A stretch of 64,000 nt of DNA from Sphingobacterium rhinopitheci (GCF_022627575.1 NZ_JADEYQ010000012.1:35314-99313), one strand, 5' to 3'. Counted from the first letter of the stretch, positions 19,574 to 29,752 are shown. A program made the numbers and translations. The notes: a model not told the origin generated them from the letters alone.

Positions 19574-20470
19574 ATGGACCAAACATATTTCTTTGATACA
19601 ATAGCGGAATACAACAGCTTCAATAATCACGAAACAGAGCACCCACTCGTTTCGGTCATAGACTTTTCAAAGGCCCAAAAAAGAACCGGCTCGAGGATGA
19701 CGTTTGGCTTATATTGTATTTTCCTTAAAGACGTACACTGTGGTGATCTCAAATATGGCTGCAATTATTATGACTATGACAAAGGTACCCTTGTATTTAT
19801 ATCTCCAGGACAAGTCATCGATGTAGAAAATAAAATAGATCTATATCAACCTATGGGCCACGGCATTGTATTTCACCCCGATCTATTGATCGGTACCTCC
19901 TTGGCAAAAACATTCAAAGATTATAGCTTCTTTAGCTATAATACCAATGAGGCACTGCATCTATCAGACAAAGAAAGAACACTGGTCTTAGATATTTTTA
20001 CCAAGATCAAACTAGAGCTACAGCATGGTATCGACAAACATAGCAAGAAACTAATAGCCTCCAATGTGGAGTTATTTCTGAACTATTGTGAACGTTTCTA
20101 TGACAGGCAATTTATAACACGTGCAACAGCCAATGAAGGGATATTAGCACGTTTTGAAGAACTCTTAAACACGTACTTTACATCGGACAAACCTAGCGAA
20201 CTAGGCTTGCCTACAGTGAACTATTTTGCTACTGAGCTGCACCTTTCGGCCAACTATTTTGGAGATCTTATCAAAAAAGAAACCGGAAAAACTGCTCTTG
20301 AGTATATACAGAACAAAATAATTGATATCGCAAAAGATAATATGTCCAATAAGCAAAAGAGTATTAATGAAATAGCTTTTGAATTGGGTTTCAAATACCC
20401 TCAACACTTTAGCAGACTATTCAAAAATCGTGTAGGAAAAACAGCTAAAGAATTTAAGAATAATATATAA
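19574..20470 (+). CDS. AraC-family transcriptional regulator
   Basis: A 298-residue regulator with an N-terminal cupin-like sensor (about 1-180) and a C-terminal pair of helix-turn-helix motifs (about 200-298). The DNA-binding part shows LHLSANYFGDLIKKETGKTALEYI and the second motif INEIAFELGFKYPQHFSRLFKNRVGKTAKEF, which is the diagnostic AraC pattern. It is divergent from the exported-enzyme cluster (cupin, CMD, NTF2-like, two hydrolases) across 185 nt, so it is the best candidate for its activator. The inducer is unknown. Confidence 0.92.
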   Translation: MDQTYFFDTIAEYNSFNNHETEHPLVSVIDFSKAQKRTGSRMTFGLYCIFLKDVHCGDLKYGCNYYDYDKGTLVFISPGQVIDVENKIDLYQPMGHGIVFHPDLLIGTSLAKTFKDYSFFSYNTNEALHLSDKERTLVLDIFTKIKLELQHGIDKHSKKLIASNVELFLNYCERFYDRQFITRATANEGILARFEELLNTYFTSDKPSELGLPTVNYFATELHLSANYFGDLIKKETGKTALEYIQNKIIDIAKDNMSNKQKSINEIAFELGFKYPQHFSRLFKNRVGKTAKEFKNNI

Positions 20471-20584
20471 ATGCATACTTATCCCTACACATTAAGCTTA
20501 ACAGTAGTTGAGAGCTAGGCTCAAAACAAACTACAAATAGCAGTATTATTTGATTACAAGCAATAATTTTCATAAGTTTAAAAC

Positions 20585-23245
20585 ATGAAAACCTTAACCA
20601 ACTTGTTACTGAACCTATCCCTTGGAATAGTAAGTTATCCTGCATACACCCAGAGCAGTGGTCATATCCGCTTACAGGCAGAAAACTATTATAATCCATT
20701 AACTTCTAAACAGGTATCAGCATCAGAATTAGCTAATAAATTAGGCGTTGTCATTACCGGTAACGATAACGACAAGCACAGCGTACACTATACGTTTACA
20801 GTCCCAGACTCCGGCTTATATACTATTGCATCTTTTGCTCTGACCGATGAATATGGTACTAAGCTCATGCAAGCTGCTAAAACAAAATTTGAATCCCTAT
20901 TTATGGAGTTGCAGCTCAATGAAGGTAAAAAAACAAAACGGGTAGTTGCAGTTCCATGGAATATACCACAGCAAGAATTAGGGAAATTTAAGCTACAAAA
21001 AGAGAATACCCTTAAAATATGGCTTCCTAAAGGTGTAATCCTCGATTATATAGATATCGCACCATACCGTGCTCCAGCAATACCTAAAATCGCAGCAAAT
21101 TACAAACCAGCCCATACTCCAGAGGGACATCCCCGCTTGTGGGTCAATAAAAATAGTATTGCTGCCGTACGCAACAACCTAGAAATAAATGAAAACAAAG
21201 TACGTTGGGATAGTGTCAAGAAGCTAGCCTTATCCCAGGCTTCATTGGTAGGTACTGAAGAAATTTCTTTCGATGAAAATTTAGAGAAAATAATTGAAGC
21301 AAAAGCCTTCTATTACCTCATGACAAAAGATGAAAAAATAGGCCTAGAAGCAGTACAATTGACTAAATCATATGTCAGCCGCGTCTCCTTTGGCAATCTG
21401 CTTGATATAACCAGAGAGATAGGACGTACGATACATATTACTGCAGAGGTATATGACTGGTGTTACGATTTAATGAATAAAGAAGATTTAGCTTTTCTCC
21501 GTAATAACCTTATGCGCCTAGCAATGGATATGGAAATCGGCTGGCCTCCATTCTTACAACCCATCGTAAATGGCCATGGTGCCGAAGCACAAATAAAAAG
21601 GGACCTCCTATCTATGGCAATTGCCATTTATGACGAAGACCCTATTCCCTATCAATATTGCGCTTATACGGTATTGGAAGAATTGGTACCTATGCGGAAA
21701 TTTGAATACCAATCACCAAAACACAATCAAGGCATAAACTATGGTGCATACCGCATCAATTGGGACTTTCATGCGGCATGGCTTTATAAGAGGATGATAG
21801 GTAAGGAAATATTTGATCCTAATATTAAAAACACAGGAGACTATTGGCTATATTTCAGATTACCAGATGGGCAGATGCTGCGCGATGGTGACCATTCACT
21901 GCGTAGTACGCCAGGCACTTACGATTATTGGCAGATCAACCCTACTTCATTCTTTATGAATTATTCGTATAGCGATAATCCATATTTGAAGCATAGTTTT
22001 GAAAAAATGAACAGCACATCTGTCAATCCAGTTCTATTTTTGCTATTAAATGATCCTCAATTAAAAGCTCAGCCTCTCCCCGACAGCTATCCGCTAAGTA
22101 AGGACTTTGGGCCTATATTGGGAGGAATGGTCAATAGAACAGGTTGGGAAGACAATATAAAGAGCAACAATGTTGTCGCTGAAATAAAAGGTGGTGGCTA
22201 TTACTTCAGTAATCACCAACACAATGATCCTGGCGCTATACAGATCTATCATCGTGGTTTTCAAGTAGCTGATCTCGGTCAATACAAATTCTATGGAACG
22301 CCATATGATCTTAATTTTAATAAAAGATCCGTTTCACACAGTATGATGCTAGCGATAGATTCAACAGAAAAGATTGGCGCTATACCTTCGAATGATGGAG
22401 GTACGAGGATGTTCAGAAAAATCCCAAATAGTCCTCAAGAATTAATCGACAATGTAGGACATCATAATGGTACTGTCCTCTCGGCTGCTACAGGTGATAG
22501 ATTCAACTATTTTGCGGTAGATTTAAAATCAGCATATAGTGCTAAAATTGAAAATTATCAGCGCAATTACGTATTTATTAACACCAATAGAGAAGATGTC
22601 CCTGCCTTGATCATCCTACTAGACCAAATGGAAACAAGTAGACCAGATATCAAAAAATATTGGCAAGTAAATACCCTAAACAGGCCACAACTAGAGGGCA
22701 ACAATCGAATTAGACTGAACAGCAGTAGAGATAGCCTATATGCGAATACCTATATAGAATTTCTATACCCAAACGCAGATGCCTTAACGACTAAAATATT
22801 AGCTCAGGAGGATGCTCATAATGTATTTGGTTATCAAGTTAGCCCTCCAGTATTGGGACAGATAGAATCAGATGGTCATCGCGTATTGGTAAGTCCGATT
22901 AAAGAAGAAGTAAAAAATCAGTTTCTATCTGTTTTTCAAATGGCAGATGCTAATCACAAACCGCTAGCGGTAAAGTATCACAAAGAAAACAGCTATGATT
23001 ATATCGCAATAGATAAGTTTTTAGTATTGATGCATCAAGGATATGATTTAAATAAAAATCCTTTGAATATATCGATTGACCATAAAGATTGCCAAGATGT
23101 ATATATAACAGGTCTTCATAAAGGAATGTGGCAACTGGCAACTAAAAAAGGTAAAGTCATAGAAACTATCGAAGTAAAAGCTGGTAATAATACCGCAACA
23201 CTACAATTGTCTAAAGGGAAATATTTACTCACACTAATTAACTAA
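20585..23245 (+). CDS. Heparinase II-like polysaccharide lyase (PL21-type)
   Basis: An 886-residue exported lyase (signal peptide ending YTQS). Residues about 25-165 form an extra beta-sandwich; the HPRLW segment near 182 starts the (alpha/alpha)6 domain, followed by the heparinase II/III beta-sheet region. The catalytic and zinc residues known from Pedobacter heparinase II can be matched: H331 (NGHGAE), Y386 (GINYGAY), H544 and H546 (SNHQHND), D563 (VADLGQY) and H585 (SVSHSMM), with H544-to-D563 spacing as in the known enzyme. A glycosaminoglycan-like or other uronic-acid polysaccharide is the probable substrate. It follows the AraC gene but ends with its own terminator. Confidence 0.9.
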   Translation: MKTLTNLLLNLSLGIVSYPAYTQSSGHIRLQAENYYNPLTSKQVSASELANKLGVVITGNDNDKHSVHYTFTVPDSGLYTIASFALTDEYGTKLMQAAKTKFESLFMELQLNEGKKTKRVVAVPWNIPQQELGKFKLQKENTLKIWLPKGVILDYIDIAPYRAPAIPKIAANYKPAHTPEGHPRLWVNKNSIAAVRNNLEINENKVRWDSVKKLALSQASLVGTEEISFDENLEKIIEAKAFYYLMTKDEKIGLEAVQLTKSYVSRVSFGNLLDITREIGRTIHITAEVYDWCYDLMNKEDLAFLRNNLMRLAMDMEIGWPPFLQPIVNGHGAEAQIKRDLLSMAIAIYDEDPIPYQYCAYTVLEELVPMRKFEYQSPKHNQGINYGAYRINWDFHAAWLYKRMIGKEIFDPNIKNTGDYWLYFRLPDGQMLRDGDHSLRSTPGTYDYWQINPTSFFMNYSYSDNPYLKHSFEKMNSTSVNPVLFLLLNDPQLKAQPLPDSYPLSKDFGPILGGMVNRTGWEDNIKSNNVVAEIKGGGYYFSNHQHNDPGAIQIYHRGFQVADLGQYKFYGTPYDLNFNKRSVSHSMMLAIDSTEKIGAIPSNDGGTRMFRKIPNSPQELIDNVGHHNGTVLSAATGDRFNYFAVDLKSAYSAKIENYQRNYVFINTNREDVPALIILLDQMETSRPDIKKYWQVNTLNRPQLEGNNRIRLNSSRDSLYANTYIEFLYPNADALTTKILAQEDAHNVFGYQVSPPVLGQIESDGHRVLVSPIKEEVKNQFLSVFQMADANHKPLAVKYHKENSYDYIAIDKFLVLMHQGYDLNKNPLNISIDHKDCQDVYITGLHKGMWQLATKKGKVIETIEVKAGNNTATLQLSKGKYLLTLIN

Positions 23246-23281
23246 AATATGTACAACCTATAACCTGATAATTGTAATCAA

Positions 23282-23306
23282 AAGCCCATTCGTCTTGAAT
23301 GGGCTT
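23282..23306 (+). terminator. Terminator of the heparinase II-like gene
   Basis: A 10-bp perfect stem AAGCCCATTC/GAATGGGCTT with a 5-nt loop lies 36 nt after the stop. The T-rich tail is short (TTACTTATTT). Confidence 0.7.
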
Positions 23307-23420
23307 ACTTATTTGGTATATACAGTAATTGATAAGTATTGATTCTTCTTTTATAGTATAGCATCAAAGCGCGATGAATAGCTGTAGCTGAAAATAGTAT
23401 CTAAACAAAATCATTAAACT

Positions 23421-23456
23421 AAAAATAGCATCTCCCATTCCAAGGGAGATGCTATT
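23421..23456 (-). terminator. Terminator of the FAD oxidoreductase gene
   Basis: A 13-bp stem, AATAGCATCTCCC (23424-23436) with its complement at 23444-23456, is followed on the minus strand by a T run. It lies 23 nt after the stop. Confidence 0.8.
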
Positions 23457-23479
23457 AAAACAACATGTATTAATGACTA

Positions 23480-25867
23480 TTAGTCAATTACAGGAACCAA
23501 CTGAACAGCATTAAACACCGTATGGCTATCATTTTCTATGGTTAATTTACCCTTACCTTTAGTTCGTAAGTCTACCTCACCCACCAAGAACCAATCGTTT
23601 AGATGATCCATAAAATCTACATTTACTTTCTTACCATTCAGCGTTAATGTATAAAATGGATCTTTATAAATTTCTGAAACTACAGGCACGAAATAATAAA
23701 CCTTGTATTTAGCTGGCTTTACATGATCGATATCTACAGTTAATTTTTTAGGTTTAGTGGAAACAGCCAACTCATTGGAAAAGTATATCTTATGATTTTT
23801 CTTTGTCCATTCACCTGTATTTATAGTCTTTAATGATTTTGTATCTATGATGATATCTTTAAAGCCATTTTGAATATAAGGATCCTCCTCTAATGATGCA
23901 TTGATCAAGCTATAATCTACATCATGTAGACCTTTGTTCTCCTCCAAACTAATGACCGAAGCCAAACCTGCTACTTGTCCCAAAAGCATGAATACAGGCT
24001 CCATACGAATAGAACCATACGCTATATGAGAAGCAGACATGCACACGGGTACAATTAGATTACTAACTTCATGACGTTTAGGTAACAAGGAACGGTAAGA
24101 AATAGGATATGGTGAAAATCCTCCAATTTCTACATTACCTTCATTTTTAACCATTCCATCTACAATTAGCCTTTGTGTATTATGACTATCCATAGTATAT
24201 GCAGCATAGGCGACACCATCATTAACCACCTCTTTACCTAAGCAGTTATGCTCAGTCATTACATAATCACCGATCATTCGTCTAGCTTCTCTCACATACA
24301 ATTGAGGGGTAAAATTATGATTATCAATAAATTCATCCTTTGGGTATCCCCATTTCTTTACATATTCCTGCAATTGCTTCGGTACACGCGAATCTGTAGC
24401 ATAGAAATATAACATACCCTGGGTATAGGCCAGATGATCATTAAAAATTTTCTTTCTCTCCTCCGGCGAAGCTTCCGGATAGCTATGATTTGCACCGATA
24501 AAGTCCGTAGAGAATGCCCCTCTATTATTTACATCAGTTTTTCTATTGGGCATTTTACTCCAAATAAAATAATCGTTGATCTCGCGCAAATTTGGTTGTG
24601 CTGCAAATAAACGAACCAACAACTCATATTTGGTAGAATCATAACCTACAGGTCGTGAAAAAGGAATTTGATTCTCCACACTATCTGTTAAGGTCAATCT
24701 AAAGTTATACGCTTGCATAGACTTATCTGCAGCACCATTGGGCTGCAATACTGCATTTTGAACCCCAAATACCAAACCACTTGAAGGATCATTGGCAACC
24801 TTGTACGGGCTTACATGGTCTGGAAACTGGTGGTATCCAGAAGACTCTGCTCTATACTTAGGCATGTATACACCATTGTAAGATTCCTTATATTTTTCAT
24901 TCCCCTCACGCCCTACAACATAAGATACATTGGCGGCAGCCATCAAATCGCCTTCATATGATGCATCAACAAATCTTTTGGCAGCTATCGTATTGGCTTT
25001 ACCTTTATCATTATTCTTAATGACTAAAGACTTAATTTCGTTATTCTCTTTATTGACATGGTCAATAGTATAATTTGTTACATAATCGATATTTGCATCT
25101 TTGATATAATGTTTGAATACATTAAGAGCTTCTTTGGGCTCAAATTGCCATGACTCTAATGAACCATATACATTACCTAGGCGACGATAAAAATCGCGTG
25201 AAATGCCCTTGATAACATGCTTATTACCAATATCTGTTTGGCCAAGACCACCCGATGATAAACCACCAATATGTTCTGTATTGGCAATCAACAAGACACT
25301 TTTGCCCTGTTTAGCAATAGTATATGCCGCCACGACACCGGCAGATGTGGCACCATATATACATACATCATATACAGGCTTTATAAACTTTGCTTCCGCA
25401 ATATCTACAGGCTTGCTTGCTTTGATCTGTTTGCTATGGCTATTATAATCTACATTCTTTTTCTTTTTGCTATTTGCCGAATGTACTGCAGCAGTAGTAG
25501 CTACCGAGATAGTCTTGCTATTGGAATTGGGATCTTTTACCAAAATGATCTCCATATTTTCAAAGCCTGTAATCCGTATATCTTGCTTCTGATATCCAGG
25601 AGCTTCAGCCACTAAAGATTCAAATTCTGTCGGCAATTTAATTCTAAACTCTCCACGATCATTTGTGTAAACAAATAGGTCCGATCCCTTTACATTGATT
25701 GCAATTCCCTTTAATACGTTACCGTGTTTATCTTTAACACTCCCCTTCACCTCTCGTACTTGAAACATAAAGTTTGAGGATGTAGGTAAAGCAAAGGCTG
25801 AAGATGTACTTCCTAAAGAAGTAGATAAAAAAGTAACAACAGTAAATAATTTAATAACTCTTAGCAT
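23480..25867 (-). CDS. Exported FAD-dependent oxidoreductase with N-terminal CarboxypepD-like domain
   Basis: A 795-residue protein with a signal peptide, then a carboxypeptidase-regulatory-like beta-sandwich (about residues 38-110, VKGSVKDKHGNVLKGIAINV), a Ser/Lys-rich linker, and an FAD-binding oxidoreductase domain (about 165-640) opening with YDVCIYGATSAGVVAA and containing HIGGLSSGGLGQTD. This FAD family (PF12831-like) is often annotated as xanthan lyase or FAD-dependent oxidoreductase in glycan loci; its substrate is uncertain. A C-terminal beta domain (about 680-795) ends AVQLVPVID. The N-terminal domain resembles the fold that opens SusC proteins, and a SusC remnant lies just upstream, so a past fusion is conceivable. 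Confidence 0.85.
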   Translation of the reverse strand: MLRVIKLFTVVTFLSTSLGSTSSAFALPTSSNFMFQVREVKGSVKDKHGNVLKGIAINVKGSDLFVYTNDRGEFRIKLPTEFESLVAEAPGYQKQDIRITGFENMEIILVKDPNSNSKTISVATTAAVHSANSKKKKNVDYNSHSKQIKASKPVDIAEAKFIKPVYDVCIYGATSAGVVAAYTIAKQGKSVLLIANTEHIGGLSSGGLGQTDIGNKHVIKGISRDFYRRLGNVYGSLESWQFEPKEALNVFKHYIKDANIDYVTNYTIDHVNKENNEIKSLVIKNNDKGKANTIAAKRFVDASYEGDLMAAANVSYVVGREGNEKYKESYNGVYMPKYRAESSGYHQFPDHVSPYKVANDPSSGLVFGVQNAVLQPNGAADKSMQAYNFRLTLTDSVENQIPFSRPVGYDSTKYELLVRLFAAQPNLREINDYFIWSKMPNRKTDVNNRGAFSTDFIGANHSYPEASPEERKKIFNDHLAYTQGMLYFYATDSRVPKQLQEYVKKWGYPKDEFIDNHNFTPQLYVREARRMIGDYVMTEHNCLGKEVVNDGVAYAAYTMDSHNTQRLIVDGMVKNEGNVEIGGFSPYPISYRSLLPKRHEVSNLIVPVCMSASHIAYGSIRMEPVFMLLGQVAGLASVISLEENKGLHDVDYSLINASLEEDPYIQNGFKDIIIDTKSLKTINTGEWTKKNHKIYFSNELAVSTKPKKLTVDIDHVKPAKYKVYYFVPVVSEIYKDPFYTLTLNGKKVNVDFMDHLNDWFLVGEVDLRTKGKGKLTIENDSHTVFNAVQLVPVID

Positions 25868-25914
25868 GAAAATAAATTAGGTTTAAAAAGTATACGTTGA
25901 ATAATCAGTAAAAA

Positions 25915-26275
25915 AATAATCTATAGCATTTGTCGGCTACTACAACCACATCATCAATTTGTGATGGGGCTAATTCCATTTAACCATCCAATATAGCATC
26001 AACGATATTAGCGACCTCTACTGTTTAATAACTAACCATAGTGGAAATTAGAGTTTCTCCTTTATTAATCTCTAAAACACATGAGCCGTTCAAATCTGTC
26101 GTTGTGCCTTTCAAGCTTTGCTCTTTCATTTTTACAGAAACTTCCACAAGTGGTTTCCCTTTTCAATAGTTACAATACCATTTGAGGTGATTTTTTTCTG
26201 TATAATTAGGTATGAGTTGGCAAATGATTGAATTGGAATACTAGCTCCCAAAGCTAGCTAGACAGCACGTAGCTG
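25915..26275 (-). pseudogene. Decayed N-terminal fragment of a SusC-like TonB-dependent receptor
   Basis: On the minus strand the six-frame reading gives a broken SusC N-terminus. It has a signal-peptide end (LALGASIPIQSFANS), the start of a CarboxypepD domain (ITSNGIVTIE), a one-base loss in an A run, then GKPLVEVSVKMKEQSLKGTT, DLNGSCVLEINKGETLISTM, an in-frame TAA after VSY, a second in-frame TAA, and QIDDVVVVA. The last matches the DEVVVVGYG segment that follows this domain in SusC proteins. The plug and barrel are missing. About 110 codons remain, with at least two stops and one frameshift. Confidence 0.75.
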
Positions 26276-26437
26276 TTAATTATATTTTTTTGGTTTAACT
26301 TTAATACATATAATATTTAGAATTCGTTTGTTATTAATAATGTGATGCAATAATTATTCATTATTAATGGTAGTTTTATCGTCCAAAAATCAAATTCGTT
26401 CACGTTACTGAAATGCTTACAATAATTTAACATCGTA

Positions 26438-28033
26438 TTACATCTCTTCGAGTAATAATCCATTAATAACTGCTCTACCCTCTATAGCTCCCTTAACCAA
26501 TTTGAAGCCTAAATCAATATTTCCTTCATCATTTGGTTTAATGTCTTCAAACACTAATTCATTGAATCTATTGTATGATGGATTTATTGACTTTAGCTGT
26601 TTTTTAGCGCCTAGGACTTCTATTTGTATTGGTGCAATTTCTTCTTGTAAAGTAGCGATGACCGTAATTTTATATTTATTTTTCGTATTCAAATTACGAA
26701 GGCCCAAGAAAGGCTGATTTTGATTTCTTTCATTAATTACCGCATTAAAATAGCTACTAGAAACCTGTGCGGGCACAGCAGATTTAAAGGATATCCTTTT
26801 CGATCCGTTGGCATTTCGAGAATCAAAGTTTTGCAATACAACAATATTTACTGCTGTAGGATTATTATTTTCATCCAATACCCCAAAACGTCCAGATCCT
26901 TTCTTTTCAAATAATAAAGAAGTCCATGAAGGAATCATCAAATCAGTACCAAAATTAATTTTGATCTTCTTAAAGGGAATATAAGCTACTTTTTGATTAG
27001 AATATTTTGTTACAGCACTTACGCTATATGGATTCTGTACCGCTAAATAAGCAGATTCTTTCGCTATATCTAAATCTACATCACTCAAAAAATTGGGACT
27101 ATATTTAAGTTCTTTGATGCCCCCAAATATAGTTTCAAACCAAGTAGAAGCTGCCGTAAACCTACCGTAGGCAAGATCCAAATGGTATCCTTCCCTAGTA
27201 TAGTTGTCACCTATATATGTGGTTCTACCATTTTGAATAGCTGTTCCTGTAGGAATTACTTTATATACTGGAATTAAATCAGGCACCTTTTTACTTACGT
27301 TAACAATCTGCTCATACATCAGATTTTGATCCCTATTGTAGTTTTCAAAATTCTTGGTAACGGCATTTTGTGCATAAGCCCAAGTTTGATGATATAAGTA
27401 TTTTACGGTTGAAACAGGATAATTATCGTATACATAATTAAACAACTGCGGCAGAGATGCTTCTACTGTAGCCCAATCCCCAGATGTAGCACTTGCTTGT
27501 TGAAATACGATATAATCCCAATTTTCATCTTTTAGGGCTTCTAAAATACTGGTCTTGTCGGTATTAGATTTTATACCATCTATTGTAGTTTTCCGATAGC
27601 TATATATCTTTATATTCCCTAGTGCATTTTTGAGGTGAAAATCTAGAGGAGCACCACCTCTAAATAAATTACCTATCACCAAAGGCTTTCCGACAGATCT
27701 CGCCATATCATATAAATAGGATTCAACACCATCATCCGAAAAACTATTACCTATTACTAATACTTTTGTGACCCCATCGTTCAATGGATCTAAGGCTTTA
27801 TACTTTGTATTAGCAATAGTGAAATCCCCGGCAGAAGACACAATATAAAAATCTTCTTTATTTACAATAGGTTTTAACCATTCTTTATCCTTCTTATTTA
27901 ATCCTTGATAAGCTTCTTTCTGAATTTCTAAGCTATCACCAATAAAAACTACAGCATCTTTATGCTGTGAAAAGACCGTATTGGAAAGAAATAACAAGGC
28001 ACAAGAAAAAATACTAGCGTAATAACATTTCAT
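26438..28033 (-). CDS. Exported DUF4886 (SGNH-like) protein
   Basis: A 531-residue exported protein; the start at 28033 (MKCYYASIFSCALLF, signal ending VFSQ) is preferred over the upstream in-frame ATG at 28063, which would add ten residues before the signal. Residues about 85-330 are DUF4886-like: VLVIGNSFSDDGVESYL with the Gly-Asn-Ser motif, YIVFQQASATSGD, and a late DGYHLD-like box (REGYHLDLAYGRF), which together suggest an SGNH esterase. An N-terminal segment repeats a similar opening (VFIGDSLEIQKEAY). The C-terminal 200 residues are beta-rich. It sits beside a decayed SusC and an FAD oxidoreductase and is probably part of the same former glycan locus. Confidence 0.8.
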   Translation of the reverse strand: MKCYYASIFSCALLFLSNTVFSQHKDAVVFIGDSLEIQKEAYQGLNKKDKEWLKPIVNKEDFYIVSSAGDFTIANTKYKALDPLNDGVTKVLVIGNSFSDDGVESYLYDMARSVGKPLVIGNLFRGGAPLDFHLKNALGNIKIYSYRKTTIDGIKSNTDKTSILEALKDENWDYIVFQQASATSGDWATVEASLPQLFNYVYDNYPVSTVKYLYHQTWAYAQNAVTKNFENYNRDQNLMYEQIVNVSKKVPDLIPVYKVIPTGTAIQNGRTTYIGDNYTREGYHLDLAYGRFTAASTWFETIFGGIKELKYSPNFLSDVDLDIAKESAYLAVQNPYSVSAVTKYSNQKVAYIPFKKIKINFGTDLMIPSWTSLLFEKKGSGRFGVLDENNNPTAVNIVVLQNFDSRNANGSKRISFKSAVPAQVSSSYFNAVINERNQNQPFLGLRNLNTKNKYKITVIATLQEEIAPIQIEVLGAKKQLKSINPSYNRFNELVFEDIKPNDEGNIDLGFKLVKGAIEGRAVINGLLLEEM

Positions 28034-28376
28034 TGATTGTAGATAATATAATTTAATAATCAAAACACCGCATACAAAGGCCTCTTTTCAATCCGTTAAC
28101 GTAACCGATAATGCGGAAAGTTTTATGTTTTAAAACATAAGCTACCTCAAATAAGCATAGCTAACTTAAACAATAAAGACCTTTTATGGTATTTCAATAG
28201 GTTTATAGCAACAATTATAAAGAATAAAACAACAACTAACAAATGTTTAGCTTTAAAATACAAATAATTCTTATTTGCATAAACTATAGGTTACTCGGAA
28301 AGTAGGTTTACCTCTCCTATTCTATTCTAACATTATAAGGCTGAGCCCTACTTAACATAATGTTTTTTATAGTGAC
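28034..28376. other. Intergenic stretch without a gene
   Basis: These 343 nt separate the DUF4886 gene from the flavoprotein gene at 28411. I see no credible reading frame. AACATTAT and ATAATGTT near 28328 and 28357 can pair over a 20-nt spacer. The part adjoining 28034 should hold the promoter of the DUF4886 gene, but no clear TAnnTTTG element was identified. Confidence 0.5.
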
Positions 28377-28402
28377 AAAAAAAAGACTCCCTATAGAAGT
28401 CT
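28377..28402 (-). terminator. Weak terminator of the HI0933-type gene
   Basis: AAGACT and AGTCTT form a short stem 9 nt after the stop codon, followed on the minus strand by eight Ts (A run 28377-28384 on the plus strand). Confidence 0.55.
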
Positions 28403-28410
28403 TCATATTT

Positions 28411-29607
28411 TTAAATGTCTTGTGCAATAGCGTAGCCTGCTGCCCATGCCCATTGAAAATTATATCCTCCTAGCCAACCCGTAATATCCACAGCCTCACC
28501 ACCAAAATATAAACCTGTATTTTTTTTAGACTCCAATGTTTTGGGGTTTAACTCCTCCGTTGAAATTCCACCACGCATGACTTCTGCTTTATCATATCCT
28601 TTGTCACCAGCAGGCTTTACTTTAAATTTGTGTATTGTTTCTACAACCAACTTGACATCAGCTTTACTAATAGAAGCAATTTTTATATCTATTGGCAAGA
28701 ATTTACTAAAAGCTTCTACCATCTTCTTCGTAAAATAATCATTCAAAACCTGTCCAATAGTACGCTTACCGCCCGCATTTCGCTCCTCCTTAATCAAGTG
28801 ATCCAAGTTAAATTTCGGTAACAGATCAATGGTGAAAGTTTCACCTGCTTTCCAATAAGAAGATATCTGTAATATAGCAGGACCACTTAAGCCCCAATGT
28901 GTAAATAAAATATTCTCCTCAAAAGAGATTTTATCATTAAAAACACGTGCAAAAATAGAGTTGCCAGATAAGGAAGCATACCAATCCGCATCTTTACCTG
29001 TAATAGTGAGTGGTACCAAAGCAGGTGCTGTAGGGATTACTGCCATATCAAATTGCCGTGCGATACGCAAAGCAAAATCCGATGCCCCTAATTTAGCAAC
29101 AGGCAAACCGCCAGAAGCAAGGACTACTTTTGCCGTGGTCAAGTGTTGAATTTTACCATTGCGTTCTATTGCAATTATATAATTGCCATTCGCATCTTTA
29201 TCTATAGATTTTACTAATGTATTAAGCCAAATATCTTGTTTAGTATCAAATAAAATCTGTGTAAATGTAGCGACGATATCCTTGGCTTTATTGGTCGAAG
29301 GAAACAGTTGGCCCAAGGTTTTCTCTTGCGGTTTAATCCCGCCAAAAGAGTCAAAAAAATCAATAGTATCCTCTACCGACCATTGTGAAAATACAGCATT
29401 CAGAAATTTCGGATTTTGAGAAACAAAATTAGCGGTTGAAGTATTGGCATTTGTATAATTACAACGTCCACCACCAGAAATTAATATTTTGCCTCCGGGC
29501 TTATCATTTCGTTCAAGAACCAGTGTTTTTTTACCCAAAAGACCGGCTTGTGCAGCACACATCAATCCACAAGCTCCTGCCCCTATTATTATTGCGTCGT
29601 AATTCAC
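28411..29607 (-). CDS. NAD(P)/FAD-dependent oxidoreductase, HI0933/YhiN family
   Basis: A 398-residue flavoprotein of the HI0933 family (BaiN/YhiN-like), cytoplasmic. The start chosen is a GTG at 29607, which places the FAD-binding VNYDAIIIGAGACGLMCAA directly at the N-terminus; a longer frame reaches an ATG at 29700 but adds 31 residues unlike the family. Further marks are GRCNYTNAN, VLASGGLPVAKLG and a C-terminal GLYFGGEAVDITGWLGGYNFQWAWA, which is diagnostic. The physiological substrate of the family is not settled. It is monocistronic with a terminator. Confidence 0.9.
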   Translation of the reverse strand: MNYDAIIIGAGACGLMCAAQAGLLGKKTLVLERNDKPGGKILISGGGRCNYTNANTSTANFVSQNPKFLNAVFSQWSVEDTIDFFDSFGGIKPQEKTLGQLFPSTNKAKDIVATFTQILFDTKQDIWLNTLVKSIDKDANGNYIIAIERNGKIQHLTTAKVVLASGGLPVAKLGASDFALRIARQFDMAVIPTAPALVPLTITGKDADWYASLSGNSIFARVFNDKISFEENILFTHWGLSGPAILQISSYWKAGETFTIDLLPKFNLDHLIKEERNAGGKRTIGQVLNDYFTKKMVEAFSKFLPIDIKIASISKADVKLVVETIHKFKVKPAGDKGYDKAEVMRGGISTEELNPKTLESKKNTGLYFGGEAVDITGWLGGYNFQWAWAAGYAIAQDI

Positions 29608-29752
29608 TACTATCGTTATTAAAAATTCAAAGATATCTGAAATAGATTGGTTCACAAATAGTATATCTGTATTTCTGACATTTAAATAGATATCATACAA
29701 ATAACCAATGTATTAAATAAAACGGAATTTATTAAAGCAGACATATGGGTTA

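Noticed and set aside
23480..25867. Calling the FAD protein a xanthan lyase
   Set aside because: That label is common in databases, but the sequence shows an FAD-binding fold with no lyase domain.
15503..28360. CTACTTAACATAA shared by intergenic regions near 15503 and 28348
   Set aside because: A 13-nt match is expected many times by chance in 64 kb of AT-rich DNA, and flanking similarity is weak.
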